Shown here: in pieces, positions 10,084 through 20,891 of the stretch
Layout of the letters: each line of letters starts with the position of its first letter
Position numbering within the stretch: position 1 is the stretch's first letter
Assembly (NCBI GenBank): GCA_013214765.1
Contig: JABSQD010000003.1
Location: 1-27,848, forward strand
Direction of reading: 5' to 3'
Length of the DNA: 27,848 nucleotides
DNA from: Mycoplasmataceae bacterium
GTDB taxonomy: Bacteria; Bacillota_I; Bacilli_A; Mycoplasmatales; Hepatoplasmataceae
The notes under the pieces: model-generated
What the model saw: the letters and a program-made list of their open reading frames with translations, nothing else
Told to the model about the DNA's origin: nothing
The model's database searches: none
Position numbers and translations under genes: made by a program

Positions 10084-11043
10084 ATGATTAAAAAAATTGC
10101 AATTTTAACTTCTGGTGGAGATTCTCCAGGAATGAATAGTGCCATAGAAGCTATAGTTAATGCTGCTATTAAAAAAAAATTAGAGCCTTATTTAGTGTAT
10201 GAAGGATATCTAGGTTTGGTAAATGGTGATTTTAAGAAAGTTGAAAAAAAAGATGTTAAATTTATTGGGAACAAAGGTGGAACAATAATTTATTCGGCAA
10301 GATTTCCAGATTTTAAAAAAATCGAAGTTAGAAAAAAAGCCATTTCCGAAATGAATAAAAAGGGCATTGATGCATTGGTTGTTATTGGTGGCGATGGTTC
10401 TTATATGGGGGCAGCTAAATTAACTGAAATGGGAATTAAAACAATTGGATTACCTGGAACAATTGATAATGATATTTCTTCTACAGATTTTACAATTGGA
10501 TTTCATACTTCATTAAATACTATTGTTGAAGTAATTGACAAAATAAGAGATACAGCCGAATCTCATAAAAGAGTTAAAATAATTGAAGTTATGGGAAGAT
10601 ATTGTGGAGATTTAGCAATTAATGCTGCGATTGCAACAGGAGCAGAAATTTTATCAACTTCTGAACGAAAACTTTCTGAAGATGAAATTATTAAACAAAC
10701 TAAAAAATTAAGAGAAGAAGGAAATAGATCAATTATTATTATAGTTTCAGAACATTTATACAATGTGTCAGAACTTTCTAAAAAAATAGAATTAAAAACA
10801 GGTATCGAAACTAGATCAACAATTATTGGTCATTCTCAAAGAGGAGGTATACCAATTGCAGAAGATAGAATTCTTGCAAAAAGAATGGGAATTTTCGCAG
10901 TTGATAGTCTTATAGCTGGAGAAACAGGAGTAGCAGTTAACTTAATTGACAATAAATTATCTACAAAAAATATATTAGAAATTATAAAAATGAAAAGATT
11001 ACCAAGAAAGGAATTATTTAATCAATACGATTTGATTAAATAG
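10084..11043 (+). CDS. pfkA: ATP-dependent 6-phosphofructokinase
   Basis: This enzyme phosphorylates fructose 6-phosphate to the 1,6-bisphosphate, the committed step of glycolysis. The 319 residues match bacterial PfkA. ILTSGGDSPGMNSAI and VVIGGDGSYMGA bind ATP and mark the ATP-dependent type. The catalytic Asp128 lies in PGTIDNDI. EVMGRYCGDLA binds the sugar phosphate, and TIIGHSQRGG closes the active site. The strong ribosome-binding site AAGGAG lies 7 nt before ATG. pyk begins 11 nt after the stop, so the two regulated ends of glycolysis are co-transcribed, an arrangement also known in Bacilli. Confidence 0.97.
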   Translation: MIKKIAILTSGGDSPGMNSAIEAIVNAAIKKKLEPYLVYEGYLGLVNGDFKKVEKKDVKFIGNKGGTIIYSARFPDFKKIEVRKKAISEMNKKGIDALVVIGGDGSYMGAAKLTEMGIKTIGLPGTIDNDISSTDFTIGFHTSLNTIVEVIDKIRDTAESHKRVKIIEVMGRYCGDLAINAAIATGAEILSTSERKLSEDEIIKQTKKLREEGNRSIIIIVSEHLYNVSELSKKIELKTGIETRSTIIGHSQRGGIPIAEDRILAKRMGIFAVDSLIAGETGVAVNLIDNKLSTKNILEIIKMKRLPRKELFNQYDLIK

Positions 11044-11054
11044 AAAATAAAATT

Positions 11055-12467
11055 ATGAAATTACAAAATACATTAATTAAAAAAATAAAAATTGTTTCTA
11101 CAATGGGACCCACATTCGAAGAAGAAAATATGATTCAAGAAATGTTTTTGAAAGGGGTTAATGTCGTAAGGCTTAATACATCTCATGGAGATTATGAAGA
11201 ACATGGAATGAGAATTGAAAGAGTTAAAAAAATAAGAAAAAAAATGGATTTACCAATTTCAATTTTGTTAGATACTAAAGGACCTGAAATTAGAGTTCAT
11301 AGTATTAAAAATAAAAAAATGATTGTTAAACAAAATCAAGAATTAATTATTAAATATAAAGAAGAAATAAAAGGAGAAAATGGAGTATTTTCAGTTACTT
11401 ATAAAGACTTAGGTTCTTCAGTTAAACTAGGTCAATTAATTATGGTCGATGATGGAAAGTTGACATTAAAAGTTAGTTCAATTAATGAAAAAAAAGGAGA
11501 AGTTAAAGTAATTTCGCAAAATAATCATTATATTGGAACTAAAAAAGCTGTTAATGTACCAGGAGCAGATTTAACACTTCCTTTTATTGCAAAGCATGAT
11601 GAAAATTTTATTAAATGAGGAATTAAACAAGGTATTGATTTTGTTGCTGCTTCATTTGTTAGTCATGGAAAAAATCTTGATGAATTAAGAAAATTATTAG
11701 ATGACAATGGAGGAAAAGAAGTTATGATTATGTCTAAGATAGAATCTTTAAAAGCTATTGAAAATCTAAATGAAATTATTATTAAATCAGATTCAATCAT
11801 GTTAGCAAGAGGAGATTTAGGAGTAGAGATTCCATATTTTGAAGTTCCGTTTTATGAAAAACTTATTATAGATAAATGTAGAGCATGAGGTAAACCAATT
11901 GTAATCGCAACACAAATGTTAGATTCAATGATGGATAATCCAAGACCAACAAGAGCGGAAGTTACTGATGTATATTTTGCTTCGATATCAGGGACAGATG
12001 CAACAATGCTTTCAGGAGAGTCAGCATCAGGAAATTTTCCTAAGGAATCAGTTGAAACTATGTGTAAAATTAATTCAGAAGCTGAAAAGAATTTTAATTA
12101 TTTAAGAGCTTTTGAATCAGCATATGCATTTGTGGAATCTAGAAATGCTGAATCAGCATATTTAGTAGCTAAAAAAGCTTTAACTTCTGATGTTAAATAT
12201 ATTTTAGCTTTTTCAGAAAAAGGAAGATTAGTCAAAGCTCTTTCAAGATTTAGACCTAATGCGATAATTATTGGATTAATTAAAGACAAAAAAGAAATTA
12301 ATAAATTTGGAGTTCACTATGGAGTTTATGCCCATCATCAAGTTGAACATTCTATATTTAATAATGATATTTCAGTTATCTCATTAGCTAAAAAATTAGG
12401 TTTAACAAAAGGACAAAAATTTGTTGTTACTAATAAAAAAGAATTTAGAACATTAAGAGTTAAATAA
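11055..12467 (+). CDS. pyk: Pyruvate kinase
   Basis: Pyruvate kinase makes ATP and pyruvate from phosphoenolpyruvate. The 470 residues are the length of the short form, lacking the C-terminal PEP-utiliser-like extension of Bacillus. [23 protein letters not shown] and [10 protein letters not shown] form the N-terminal active-site part. The B domain lies at about 70-170. [13 protein letters not shown] holds the catalytic Lys, and [12 protein letters not shown] and ATQMLDSM follow. [12 protein letters not shown] is the usual conserved loop. Trp codons in IKWGIKQ and RAWGK are TGA. There is no clear Shine-Dalgarno site in the 11-nt gap after pfkA, so initiation is probably coupled to pfkA. Confidence 0.96.
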
Positions 12468-12493
12468 TAAATTACGATTATTTTTATTTGTTT

Positions 12494-12499
12494 TATAAT
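12494..12499 (+). promoter_or_regulatory. Candidate -10 box for thrS
   Basis: TATAAT stands in the 93-nt gap between pyk and thrS. A start near 12506 would give a leader of about 55 nt. A TATAAA near 12526 is an alternative. No terminator is visible after pyk, so thrS may also be read from upstream. Confidence 0.3.
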
Positions 12500-12560
12500 T
12501 ATTATGTGAATTTATATACAACAAGATTATAAAAAAATAATTTTATAAGGAAAATAAATT

Positions 12561-14171
12561 ATGGAAAAAATATATATAAAGAAAATAAACAAAGAAATTG
12601 AAATAGATTCTTGAAGCGAAACTAATAAAGTAGCATTAGAAGTTATTTCTAAATTTTTAATAAAATCTAATTTATCATATTCAATTATTAATTCAAACAT
12701 AGATGAAAATGGTTTTTGAATAGATTTTTTAGTTAAAAAAAATATTTCAGAAAACTCTCTTCCTTTATTAGAGGGAAAAATTAAAAAAGAATTTTCAAAA
12801 GACATAAAAGTAAATTCTAAATTACCAACAACAATAATAAAAAAATTAAAACTTAGAGGTGTTTCAGGACTAACATTAAAAAATGATTCAATAGGAAATA
12901 GAATTTTTGGTTTTGCAACTATTGATGAAATTCAATTTAAATCTAAATTACTAGAAATAGAAGAAAGAGAACAAAGGGACCATAGAAAAATTGGTAAAGA
13001 ATTAGATTTATTTTATATTGATGAGCTTTCAGGAAAAGGTCTTCCAATTTGGCTTGAAAATGGAGTTATTTTAAAAAAACAAATTAAAGATTATATTTGA
13101 AAACAAGAAGAAAAATATGGTTCTAGTCAAATAGAGACTCCAGTTCTTGGTTCAATTGATTTGTATAAAACATCAGGACATTATGAACATTATAATGAAA
13201 ATATGTTTCCTGAAATGAAAATTGAAAAAAATGAAACATTCATTTTAAGACCAATGGCATGTCCACACCATGTTCTTATTTATAGGAGAAAACCTAGATC
13301 TTTTAGAGATTTACCAATAAGATTTGCAGAAAATGTTAAACAATATAGATATGAACATTCAGGTTCTTTAATTGGGCTTGAAAGAGTTAGAGCAATGGAA
13401 TTAACAGATTCTCATATTTTTTTAAGAGAAGACCAACTTAAAAATGAGTTAAAAAAAGGATTTAATTTAATTCAAGAAACATTAACAAAATTCAATATTG
13501 AAATAGATTATATTGAATTAGCATTATATGATCCGAATAATTTAGATAAATATCATGGTGATGAAAAATTATGAAAGAAATCTCAAAAAATATTAAAAGA
13601 ATTTTTAAACGAGCAAAAAATTAAATATGTTTCAATGGAGGGAGAAGCTGCTTTTTATGGACCTAAAATTGATGTTCAAATTAAAACAGCTTTAGGACAT
13701 CAAATAACAGTTTCGACAATACAAGTTGATTTCTTACTTCCTGAAAAATTCAATTTAGAATATATTGATTCAAATAAAGAAAAAATTAGAACAATAATGT
13801 TACATAGAGGATTAATTGGAACTTATGAAAGATTCATTTCTGTTTTACTCGAACAAACAAAAGGAGATCTTCCAATGTGACTTGCTCCACAGCAAGCAAT
13901 AATTTTGCCAGTTAATAATAAAGCTCATTTAAATTATGCTAAGAAAGTTTTTGAAGAATTAAAAAAATCAGGAGTAAGAGTAAAACTTGATGATTCAGAT
14001 GAAAGATTATCTAATAAAATAAGAAAACACCAACAAACAAAAATTAAAACACAAATAATTCTTGGTGATAACGAAATGAAAAATAAGACAGTATCATTTA
14101 GATATTATGGACAAGAAGAAACAAAGACACTTTCTATAAAAGACATAATTAAAATATATAAAACTGAATAG
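12561..14171 (+). CDS. thrS: Threonyl-tRNA synthetase with degraded editing domain
   Basis: ThrRS charges tRNA-Thr with threonine. At 536 residues it is about 100 shorter than the usual 640. The catalytic core is intact: [13 protein letters not shown] from residue 139, the zinc ligands Cys234 (RPMACPHH), His285 (ELTDSHIF) and His415 (MLHRGLIG), motif 2 [15 protein letters not shown], and motif 3 near LIGTYERF. The anticodon-binding domain follows WLAPQQAI. The first 138 residues lack the TGS domain. Parts of the editing domain remain recognisable ([26 protein letters not shown]), but the HxxxH motif is replaced by VALEVISKF and the later Cys/His segment is missing. The start is fixed by TAAGGA 13 nt upstream. 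The core is of Bacilli type, and a hairpin follows. Confidence 0.95.
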
Positions 14172-14183
14172 TTAAAATTAATT

Positions 14184-14206
14184 AAGATACCATTGGGTAT
14201 CTTTTC
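14184..14206 (+). terminator. Intrinsic terminator after thrS
   Basis: AAGATACC (14184-14191) pairs with GGTATCTT (14196-14203) around ATTG, followed by TTCTTTTATTTTTT. Confidence 0.75.
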
Positions 14207-14254
14207 TTTTATTTTTTATATTTTTTACACAATGTATATTTGAGGAGAGAAAAA

Positions 14255-15001
14255 ATGGAAGATATAATATTATATTTCTCATGTAAATATTTTGGTGAAT
14301 GAGAAAGAATTTACAATGCTTTAGAAAAACAAGAAGATATTGATTTTGAGGAAATTAAAAGATTAAAAAATAAATATAAAGGAATGTATACAACAGTATT
14401 AAGTAATGATTATCCTTTGGAATTGAAACATATAGATAGACCACCATTTGCATTATTTTTCAAAGGAAATAAAGATCTTTTAAATAAGAAGAATAAAATG
14501 TGATATTTTGGTAGTTACTATAATAGTTTATATGATAAAACAATTTTAAAACATAAAGATGATTTTTTAAAGAACGAATTAGTAATAGTTACTGGTTATA
14601 CAAATGATTTTGAAAGAAAGTTTATAGATAATGCAAAACCAAAAAATTGAATAATTATAAAAGATTCAGGAATTGATTCATATATAAATATGTCAAAAAT
14701 TGAGGAAGATTTTTTGTCAAAAACAAATTTAATTATTTCTGAATATCCAGATAAAGTAATTCCATCGCCTTATACTTGGAAAATATCAAATAAAATTAAA
14801 TCAGGAATAAGTAGTGGCATGTTCTTAATTAATACTTTAAAAGAAAAAATGACATTTAAATTAATTGCAGATACAATTGATGAAAAAAAAGAAATATTTT
14901 GTTTTGATAAAAATATTGATAATAAATCTCATAATCAAATTTTGATAAGTAAGGGTGCTTATGCTATAAATGATATAAAGGAAATTAAGAAACATGGCTA
15001 A
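14255..15001 (+). CDS. dprA: Diverged DprA/Smf family protein
   Basis: DprA loads RecA on incoming single-stranded DNA in competent bacteria. In most mollicutes its role is unclear. The 248-residue product is short for the family. It keeps the order of DprA motifs in worn form: YPLELKHIDRPPFALFFKGN, then MWYFGSYYNSLYD where SR..S/T-YG is usual, IIIKDSGIDSYI in the place of GlA-GID--AH, ISEYPDKVIPSPYTW, and a helix KISNKIKSGIS where RNRIIAGLS is usual. The Rossmann core glycines are partly lost. AGGAG precedes the ATG, and the first gene after the thrS terminator overlaps topA by 8 nt. The dprA-topA order is common in Firmicutes, which supports the call. Several Trp codons are TGA (GEWER, KMWYF, KNWII). 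Confidence 0.75.
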
Positions 15002-17087
15002 AAATTTATTAATTGTTGAATCACCAAATAAAATTACTAAACTAAAATCTTTTTTAGGAAAAGAATGAGAAGTAATATCATCAATTGGACACATTAGAGA
15101 TCTTGCTACTTGAGGGACAAGATTAAGATTAGGATTAGATTTAGATACAATGGAACCTGAATATATTTCGTTAAAAGAAAAAAAAGAGGTAATTACAGAT
15201 ATTATTAAAGAAACAAATTCTGCAACTAATATATATCTTGCAACAGATCCAGATAGAGAAGGAGAGGCAATTGCTTTTCATATTTCGGAAATTATTGAAA
15301 ATGATAAAGCAAAAATATTTAGAATAACTTTTAATGAAATTTCTAAAGAATCAGTATTAGAAGCAATTAAGAATCCAAGAGATTTAAATAAAGATTTAAT
15401 CCATTCTCAAGAAGCTAGAAGAATATTAGATAGAATAATTGGTTTTAGACTTTCTTATTTAACAAATAAGAAAATATCAGCTAAATCATCAGGAAGGGTA
15501 AAATCTTCTGTTTTAAAATTAATAATAGATAGAGAAAATGAAATAGAAAAATTTGTACCTGATATTTGATGAACAATTGAAGGAAAATTATCAAAAGATG
15601 AATCATTAATTAATGTTGATTCAGAAAAATTTTCTGAATTAAAATATAAAAATAAAAAAGAATCAATAAAAACTTTATCTAACCTTACGGGTAAATTTGA
15701 TTTTGTTAATAGAAAAGAAACAAAAAGAATAATTAAGCCACCTCATCCATTAGAAATGGCAACATATTTAATGGGAATGTATAGTTCTTACAATACGCCT
15801 AATGGTTCTGCGACATTTGCATCACAATCTTTATATGAAAAAGGATTAATTACATATCCTAGAACCGATTCAAAAAGAATTTCTTCAAAGGAATTTATTA
15901 AATCAGTTGAAAAATATGTAAATAATAATTTTGGTCAAGAATATTATCAGGGTGTTCCTATAATAAAAAATAAAAAAAATAGTCAAGATGCTCATGAGGC
16001 AATTAGACCTGTAGATATTAATAAAATACCTTCATCAATTGTAGGTTTGAAAACAAATGAAAAGAGAGCATATACTTTAATATGAATGACTACAATTAAA
16101 TCATTTATGATTGATGGTAATAATAAAATTGTTAAAGATATATATAAAGATGGGGAAGAGTTTTTTAGTTATAAACGTTCATATCCTTTTGTTCCGGGAT
16201 TTAGAATCGCTGATGGAATTAAATCTTCTGATGAAGTTAAAGAAAAACAATTAATTAATATTGATATAAAAAAAATTGAATCAATTGAACATTCGACACA
16301 ACCACCCGGAAGATATAATCCTTCTTCATTAATAAAATTAATGAAAGAAGTCGGGATTGGTAGACCTTCAACATATTCTGGAGTAACATCAGGATTGATA
16401 GGGTTTGGATATCTTGTAAAAAATGGAGGAGCTTTAAAACCAACTCCAATAGCACAAGAAGTAAATGATTTATTACAAAATTATTTTAAAGATATTGTTA
16501 ATGAAAAATATACTGCCGATATGGAAATATCTTTAGATAAAATATCTTTAGGATCAGTTAATTCAAGAAAATATCTTAAAGAATTTTGAGCAGAGTTTGG
16601 ACCAAGAGTTGAAAAAGCAGATGAAATAATTCCTAAAAAACCAATTATTTATACAGGAAGAGATTGTTCAGAATGTGAACTTGATGGTAAATTAATTATT
16701 AAAAGAGGTAGATACGGAGAATTTATTGCTTGTGATAAATTTCCAGATTGTAAATATTCTGAAAATTTAAAACCGAAACCAATTCCAAAAGAAACAGAAA
16801 AAATATGTCCTGAATGTGGAAGTAAACTTGTTATTAGAGAAGCTAATAAAACAAAAAATAAATTTATAGCATGTTCATCATTTCCGAGATGTGATTTTAT
16901 TTTTCCTGAAGAACAAGCTATTGAAGTTTTGGTTGATTTAGGAGAAATCACTATTGAACAAAAATTAGTAAGAATTGAAAAGAATGAAAAAAGAAAAAAA
17001 AGAGAAAAAACTAGAGAATTAATGCTCAAACTTGAAAATGAAGAACAAGAAAAAAAGGATTCTATTGATAAAAATAAAACAAAATAA
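14994..17087 (+). CDS. topA: DNA topoisomerase I (type IA)
   Basis: The enzyme relaxes negative supercoils by cutting one strand. The 697 residues match the family. The Toprim domain starts LLIVESPNKITKLKSFLG and has ATDPDREGEAIAFH. The active-site Tyr288 is in GLITYPRTDSKRIS. HEAIRPVDI and TQPPGRYNPSSLIKLM with GIGRPSTYSGV follow. The C-terminus has two four-Cys zinc motifs (C558, C561, C580, C586; C605, C608, C627, C633), then a charged helix rich in Lys and Glu. ATG 14994 lies inside the end of dprA (ATGGCTAA overlap), so translation is probably coupled. Many Trp codons are TGA. The true stop is TAA 17085-17087, then a hairpin. Confidence 0.96.
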
Positions 17088-17101
17088 TATTATTTAATAT
17101 T

Positions 17102-17129
17102 AAAACGAACAATAATATGTTCGTTTTTT
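17102..17129 (+). terminator. Intrinsic terminator after topA
   Basis: AAAACGAACA (17102-17111) pairs with TGTTCGTTTT (17118-17127) around ATAATA, with a further T-run. Confidence 0.8.
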
Positions 17130-17228
17130 AATTTATGTTTTCCTTATCTAAAATTCATTTTAATTATTATTTATGGTATTCTTATTATGATTTAAAATAA
17201 TAATTTTTATACACTGTAAAAGTGGTAA

Positions 17229-17246
17229 AATAATAATAATAATAAT
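17229..17246 (+). repeat. (AAT)6 simple repeat upstream of rpsL
   Basis: Six perfect AAT units lie 30 nt before the rpsL start, directly after AGTGGTAAA. The repeat is probably in or next to the promoter of the rpsL-rpsG-fusA operon. The TAAAAT at 17226-17231 could be the -10 box. Repeat-length variation could alter spacing, but nothing shows that it does. Confidence 0.5.
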
Positions 17247-17276
17247 AAATTACAACATAAGGAGAAAAAGGAAAAT

Positions 17277-17690
17277 ATGCCTACAATGAACCAACTTGTT
17301 AGAAAAGGTAGAAAGACTAAAGTTAAAAAGTCTAAAACACCAGCACTTCAAACAAGAAGAAATACATTAAAAAATAAAACGATACCTCATTCATCTCCGC
17401 AGATGAGAGGAGTTGCAACAAGAGTTGCAACAATGACACCCAAAAAACCTAATTCTGCTTTAAGAAAATATGCAAGAGTAAGGTTGACTAATGGACAAGA
17501 AGTTAATGCCTACATTCCAGGTGAAAAGCATAATTTACAAGAACATTCAGTTGTTTTAATAAAAGGTGGTAAAATAAAAGATTTACCCGGTGTAAGATAT
17601 AGAGTAATTAGAGGTACATTAGATACTTCAGGAGTAGAAGGAAGAAATAAATCTAGATCTCTATATGGTACAAAAAAACCAAAAACATAA
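17277..17690 (+). CDS. rpsL: Small ribosomal subunit protein uS12
   Basis: S12 lies at the decoding centre of the 30S subunit. The product is 137 residues. It begins [11 protein letters not shown] and has [17 protein letters not shown], where the first lysines keep the wild-type, streptomycin-sensitive form. [34 protein letters not shown] and [11 protein letters not shown] follow. AAGGAG stands 12 nt before the ATG. It is the first gene of rpsL-rpsG-fusA; the 150-nt gap upstream holds the topA terminator and a poorly defined promoter. Confidence 0.97.
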   Translation: MPTMNQLVRKGRKTKVKKSKTPALQTRRNTLKNKTIPHSSPQMRGVATRVATMTPKKPNSALRKYARVRLTNGQEVNAYIPGEKHNLQEHSVVLIKGGKIKDLPGVRYRVIRGTLDTSGVEGRNKSRSLYGTKKPKT

Positions 17691-17713
17691 AAAATAATTA
17701 GAAGGAGAAAATA

Positions 17714-18184
<471 letters not shown>

Positions 18185-18199
18185 GGAAAATAAAAAAAT

Positions 18200-20284
18200 A
18201 TGTCTACAAGAAAAGAACCTATTAATATGTTTAGAAATATCGGTATCATGGCTCATATTGATGCTGGTAAAACAACTGCAACAGAAAGAATTTTATATCA
18301 TACAGGTAAATTACATAAAATTGGCGAAACTCATGATGGCGAATCACAAATGGATTGAATGGAGCAAGAGAAAGAAAGAGGAATTACAATTACTTCTGCA
18401 GCTACAACAGCTAAATGAGGAGAATATAAAATTAATATTATTGATACTCCAGGTCATGTAGATTTTACAGTTGAAGTTGAAAGATCTTTAAGAGTTTTAG
18501 ATGGAGCAGTAGCTGTTCTTGATGCCCAAGCTGGTGTTGAACCTCAAACCGAAACTGTTTGAAGACAAGCTACAAATTACAATGTTCCAAGAATTGTATT
18601 TGTTAATAAAATGGATAAAACAGGAGCAGATTTAGATTTTTCTATAAAAACACTTAAAAGTAGATTGGGTGCTAAAGTAGCATCTATTCATGTTCCGATT
18701 GGAAAAGAAACAGAATTCAAAGGTTTTATTGATGTTATTGAAATGAAAGCATATACTTTTGATCATAAACCCAATGAAGAATGAGTAGAATCAGAAATTC
18801 CTGCCGATTTATTAGAAATTGCTAAAACAACAAGAAAAGAATTAATTGAATCGGTTGTTGAATATGATGAAAATTTTATGATGAAAATTTTAGAAGGGAT
18901 CGAACCTTCTAAAGAAGAAATTATTGAAGCAATTAGAAAAGCTGTATTGACATCAGAGTTTTTTCCAGTTCTTTGTGGAAGTGCATATAAAAATGTTGGT
19001 ATTAAACATTTGCTTAATGCTGTAACAGCATTTCTCCCTTCGCCAATAGATATTCCTTCAATTGAAGGTTTAGATATGAATGGGAATAAAATCAACAGAA
19101 AATCTGATGATAGTGAACCATTTTCTGCTTTAGCATTTAAAGTTATGACTGATCCATTTGTTGGAAAATTAACATTTTTTAGAGTTTATTCTGGAACTCT
19201 AAAGGCTGGGTCATATGTTCAAAATACAACTAAAGGAAAAAAAGAAAGAATAGGACGTTTACTACAAATGCATGCTAATTCAAGAGAAGAAATTAATGGA
19301 GTAGTTGCTGGAGAAATAGCAGCAGCTATTGGTTTGAAAGAAACCACAACAGGAAATACTCTTACTGATTTAAATTCACAAGTTGTGTTAGAATCTATGA
19401 CTTTCCCAGAACCTGTGATTTCACTAGCTGTAGAACCAAAAACTAAAGCTGATCAAGATAAACTTGGATTATCATTAGCTAAATTAGCTGAAGAAGATCC
19501 AACATTTAAAACGCATATGGATAAAGAAACAGGTCAAACTATAATTGCAGGAATGGGCGAACTTCATCTTGAAATTATTGTTGACAGGTTAAGAAGAGAA
19601 TTTAATGTTGCAGCTAATGTTGGTAATCCACAAGTTTCTTATCGAGAAACTCTTACTATTCCTGCTGATGTAGAATCAAAATATATTAAACAATCAGGAG
19701 GAAGAGGTCAATACGGTCATGTTAAAATTAAATTTGAACCTTGTCCAGATGAAGGATTTATTTTTGAAGATAAAATTGTTGGAGGTAAAATTCCTAAAGA
19801 ATATATTTCTTCAATTAAAGCAGGATTACAACAAGCAATGGATTCAGGAGTTATTGCTGGTTATCCAATGATTGATGTTAAAGCAACTCTTTATGATGGT
19901 TCGTATCATGATGTAGATTCATCAGAAATGGCATATAAAATTGCCGCATCCAAAGCTCTTAAAAAAGCTGTGATTGAAGCCAAAGCAGTTTTACTAGAAC
20001 CAATTATGGAGGTTGAAGTAACAACTCCTTCAGATTATTTTGGAGATATTATGGGAGATATATCATCAAGAAGAGGAATTATCCAAGGACAAGAAGAACG
20101 TGGAAATGCACAAGTTATTAAATCCAATGTTCCCTTATCAGAAATGTTTGGATATTCAACACAGTTAAGATCAATGTCGCAAGGTAGAGCTGTGTATTCA
20201 ATGAAATTTTCACATTACAATACATCACCTAAATCAATTGCAGATAAAATTATTATTGCAAGAGGCGGAAAAATAGAAGATTAG
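18200..20284 (+). CDS. fusA: Elongation factor G
   Basis: EF-G is the GTPase that drives tRNA-mRNA translocation on the ribosome. The 694 residues are standard. G1 is AHIDAGKTT (residues 18-26), the switch I region is [10 protein letters not shown]3 is DTPGHVDF, G4 is NKMD and G5 is CGSAYKN. Domain II starts around [10 protein letters not shown], domain III holds GMGELHLEI, and domain IV holds [11 protein letters not shown]. The C-terminus is normal. Several Trp codons are TGA (MDWME, AKWGE, TVWRQ). AAGGAAAA lies just after the rpsG stop. The start at 18200 gives [21 protein letters not shown], the expected N-terminus. A hairpin follows the gene. Confidence 0.97.
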
Positions 20285-20302
20285 AATTGAATTTTATAAA
20301 AT

Positions 20303-20330
20303 AAAAACACATTTTAATTAATGTGTTTTT
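20303..20330 (+). terminator. Intrinsic terminator after fusA
   Basis: AAAAACACATT (20303-20313) pairs with AATGTGTTTTT (20320-20330) around a 6-nt loop. Confidence 0.8.
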
Positions 20331-20419
20331 TATTTAATAATTTTATTAAAATAAGTTTTTCTTTGAATATCTTATTTTTTCAATAATTAATTATTAGTTA
20401 TTAAATTCTAGAATAATTC

Positions 20420-20450
20420 TTGATTTTTTAAATATGTTTTGTTATATAAT
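20420..20450 (+). promoter_or_regulatory. Promoter of the tRNA cluster
   Basis: TTGATT (20420-20425) and TATAAT (20445-20450) are 19 nt apart, a little wide. The -10 ends 29 nt before the first tRNA base. The rest of the 20331-20479 gap is AT-rich with nothing else recognisable. Confidence 0.5.
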
Positions 20451-20479
20451 TATTAAAGGACATAAAAAATTTTATATTT

Positions 20480-20565
20480 GGAGGGGTAGTGAAGTCTGGC
20501 TAAACACGACTGGCTGTAAACCAGTTCCTTCGGGTTCGGGGGTTCGAATCCCTCTCCCTCCACCA
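20480..20565 (+). tRNA. tRNA-Tyr (GTA)
   Basis: Class II tRNA with a long variable arm. The acceptor GGAGGGG pairs with TCCCTCC (one G-T), the anticodon loop CTGTAAA sits on an ACTGG/CCAGT stem, the T-loop is GGTTCGAATCC, and CCA is encoded. Confidence 0.95.
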
Positions 20566-20573
20566 TATATTAA

Positions 20574-20648
20574 TGGCCTGTAGCCAAGCGGTAAGGCACC
20601 TGGTTTTGATCCAGGTATGCATAGGTTCAAATCCTGTCAGGCCAGCCA
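20574..20648 (+). tRNA. tRNA-Gln (TTG)
   Basis: The acceptor TGGCCTG pairs with CAGGCCA and keeps the weak first T-A pair typical of bacterial tRNA-Gln. The anticodon loop TTTTGAT lies on CCTGG/CCAGG, the T-loop is GGTTCAAATCC, and CCA is encoded. It is 8 nt after tRNA-Tyr. Confidence 0.94.
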
Positions 20649-20657
20649 TTTTATTGT

Positions 20658-20733
<76 letters not shown>

Positions 20734-20741
20734 TTTTTTTT

Positions 20742-20828
20742 GCCCAGGTGGTGGAATTGGTAGACACGAGGGATTTAAGCTCCCTTGCTAGCAATAGTGT
20801 GTGGGTTCAAGTCCCACTCTGGGCACCA
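20742..20828 (+). tRNA. tRNA-Leu (TAA)
   Basis: Class II tRNA of 87 nt. The acceptor GCCCAGG pairs with TCTGGGC (one G-T), the anticodon loop TTTAAGC sits on AGGGA/TCCCT, the variable arm is long, the T-arm is GGTTCAAGTCC, and CCA is encoded. It is the last tRNA of the cluster. Confidence 0.95.
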
Positions 20829-20851
20829 AATATTTTAAAAAAATTTAAAAC

Positions 20852-20878
20852 AAGACATTCATTTGGGATGTCTTTTTT
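20852..20878 (+). terminator. Terminator of the tRNA cluster
   Basis: AAGACATTC (20852-20860) pairs with GGATGTCTT (20866-20874), with one G-T pair, followed by a T-run to 20878. The T-run leads straight into TATAAT, the -10 box of the next gene. Confidence 0.7.
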
Positions 20879-20879
20879 A

Positions 20880-20885
20880 TATAAT
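20880..20885 (+). promoter_or_regulatory. -10 box giving a probable leaderless mRNA
   Basis: TATAAT ends 6 nt before the ATG at 20892 and directly follows the terminator T-run. No Shine-Dalgarno site is present. Confidence 0.55.
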
Positions 20886-20891
20886 ATATAT

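Noticed and set aside
12504..12548. Possible 14-residue leader peptide before thrS (MWIYIQQDYKKIIL), its stop next to the ribosome-binding site
   Set aside because: It has no Thr codons, lies only 4 nt after the -10 box, has no ribosome-binding site of its own and no attenuator hairpin follows; chance in AT-rich DNA is more likely.
16649..17029. Minus-strand open frame of 126 codons inside topA
   Set aside because: It is the antisense of the two zinc motifs and the Lys/Glu-rich tail, with no start signal.
20748..20891. Upstream extension of the 20892 membrane protein into tRNA-Leu
   Set aside because: The frame is open only by chance; it crosses the tRNA gene and its terminator.
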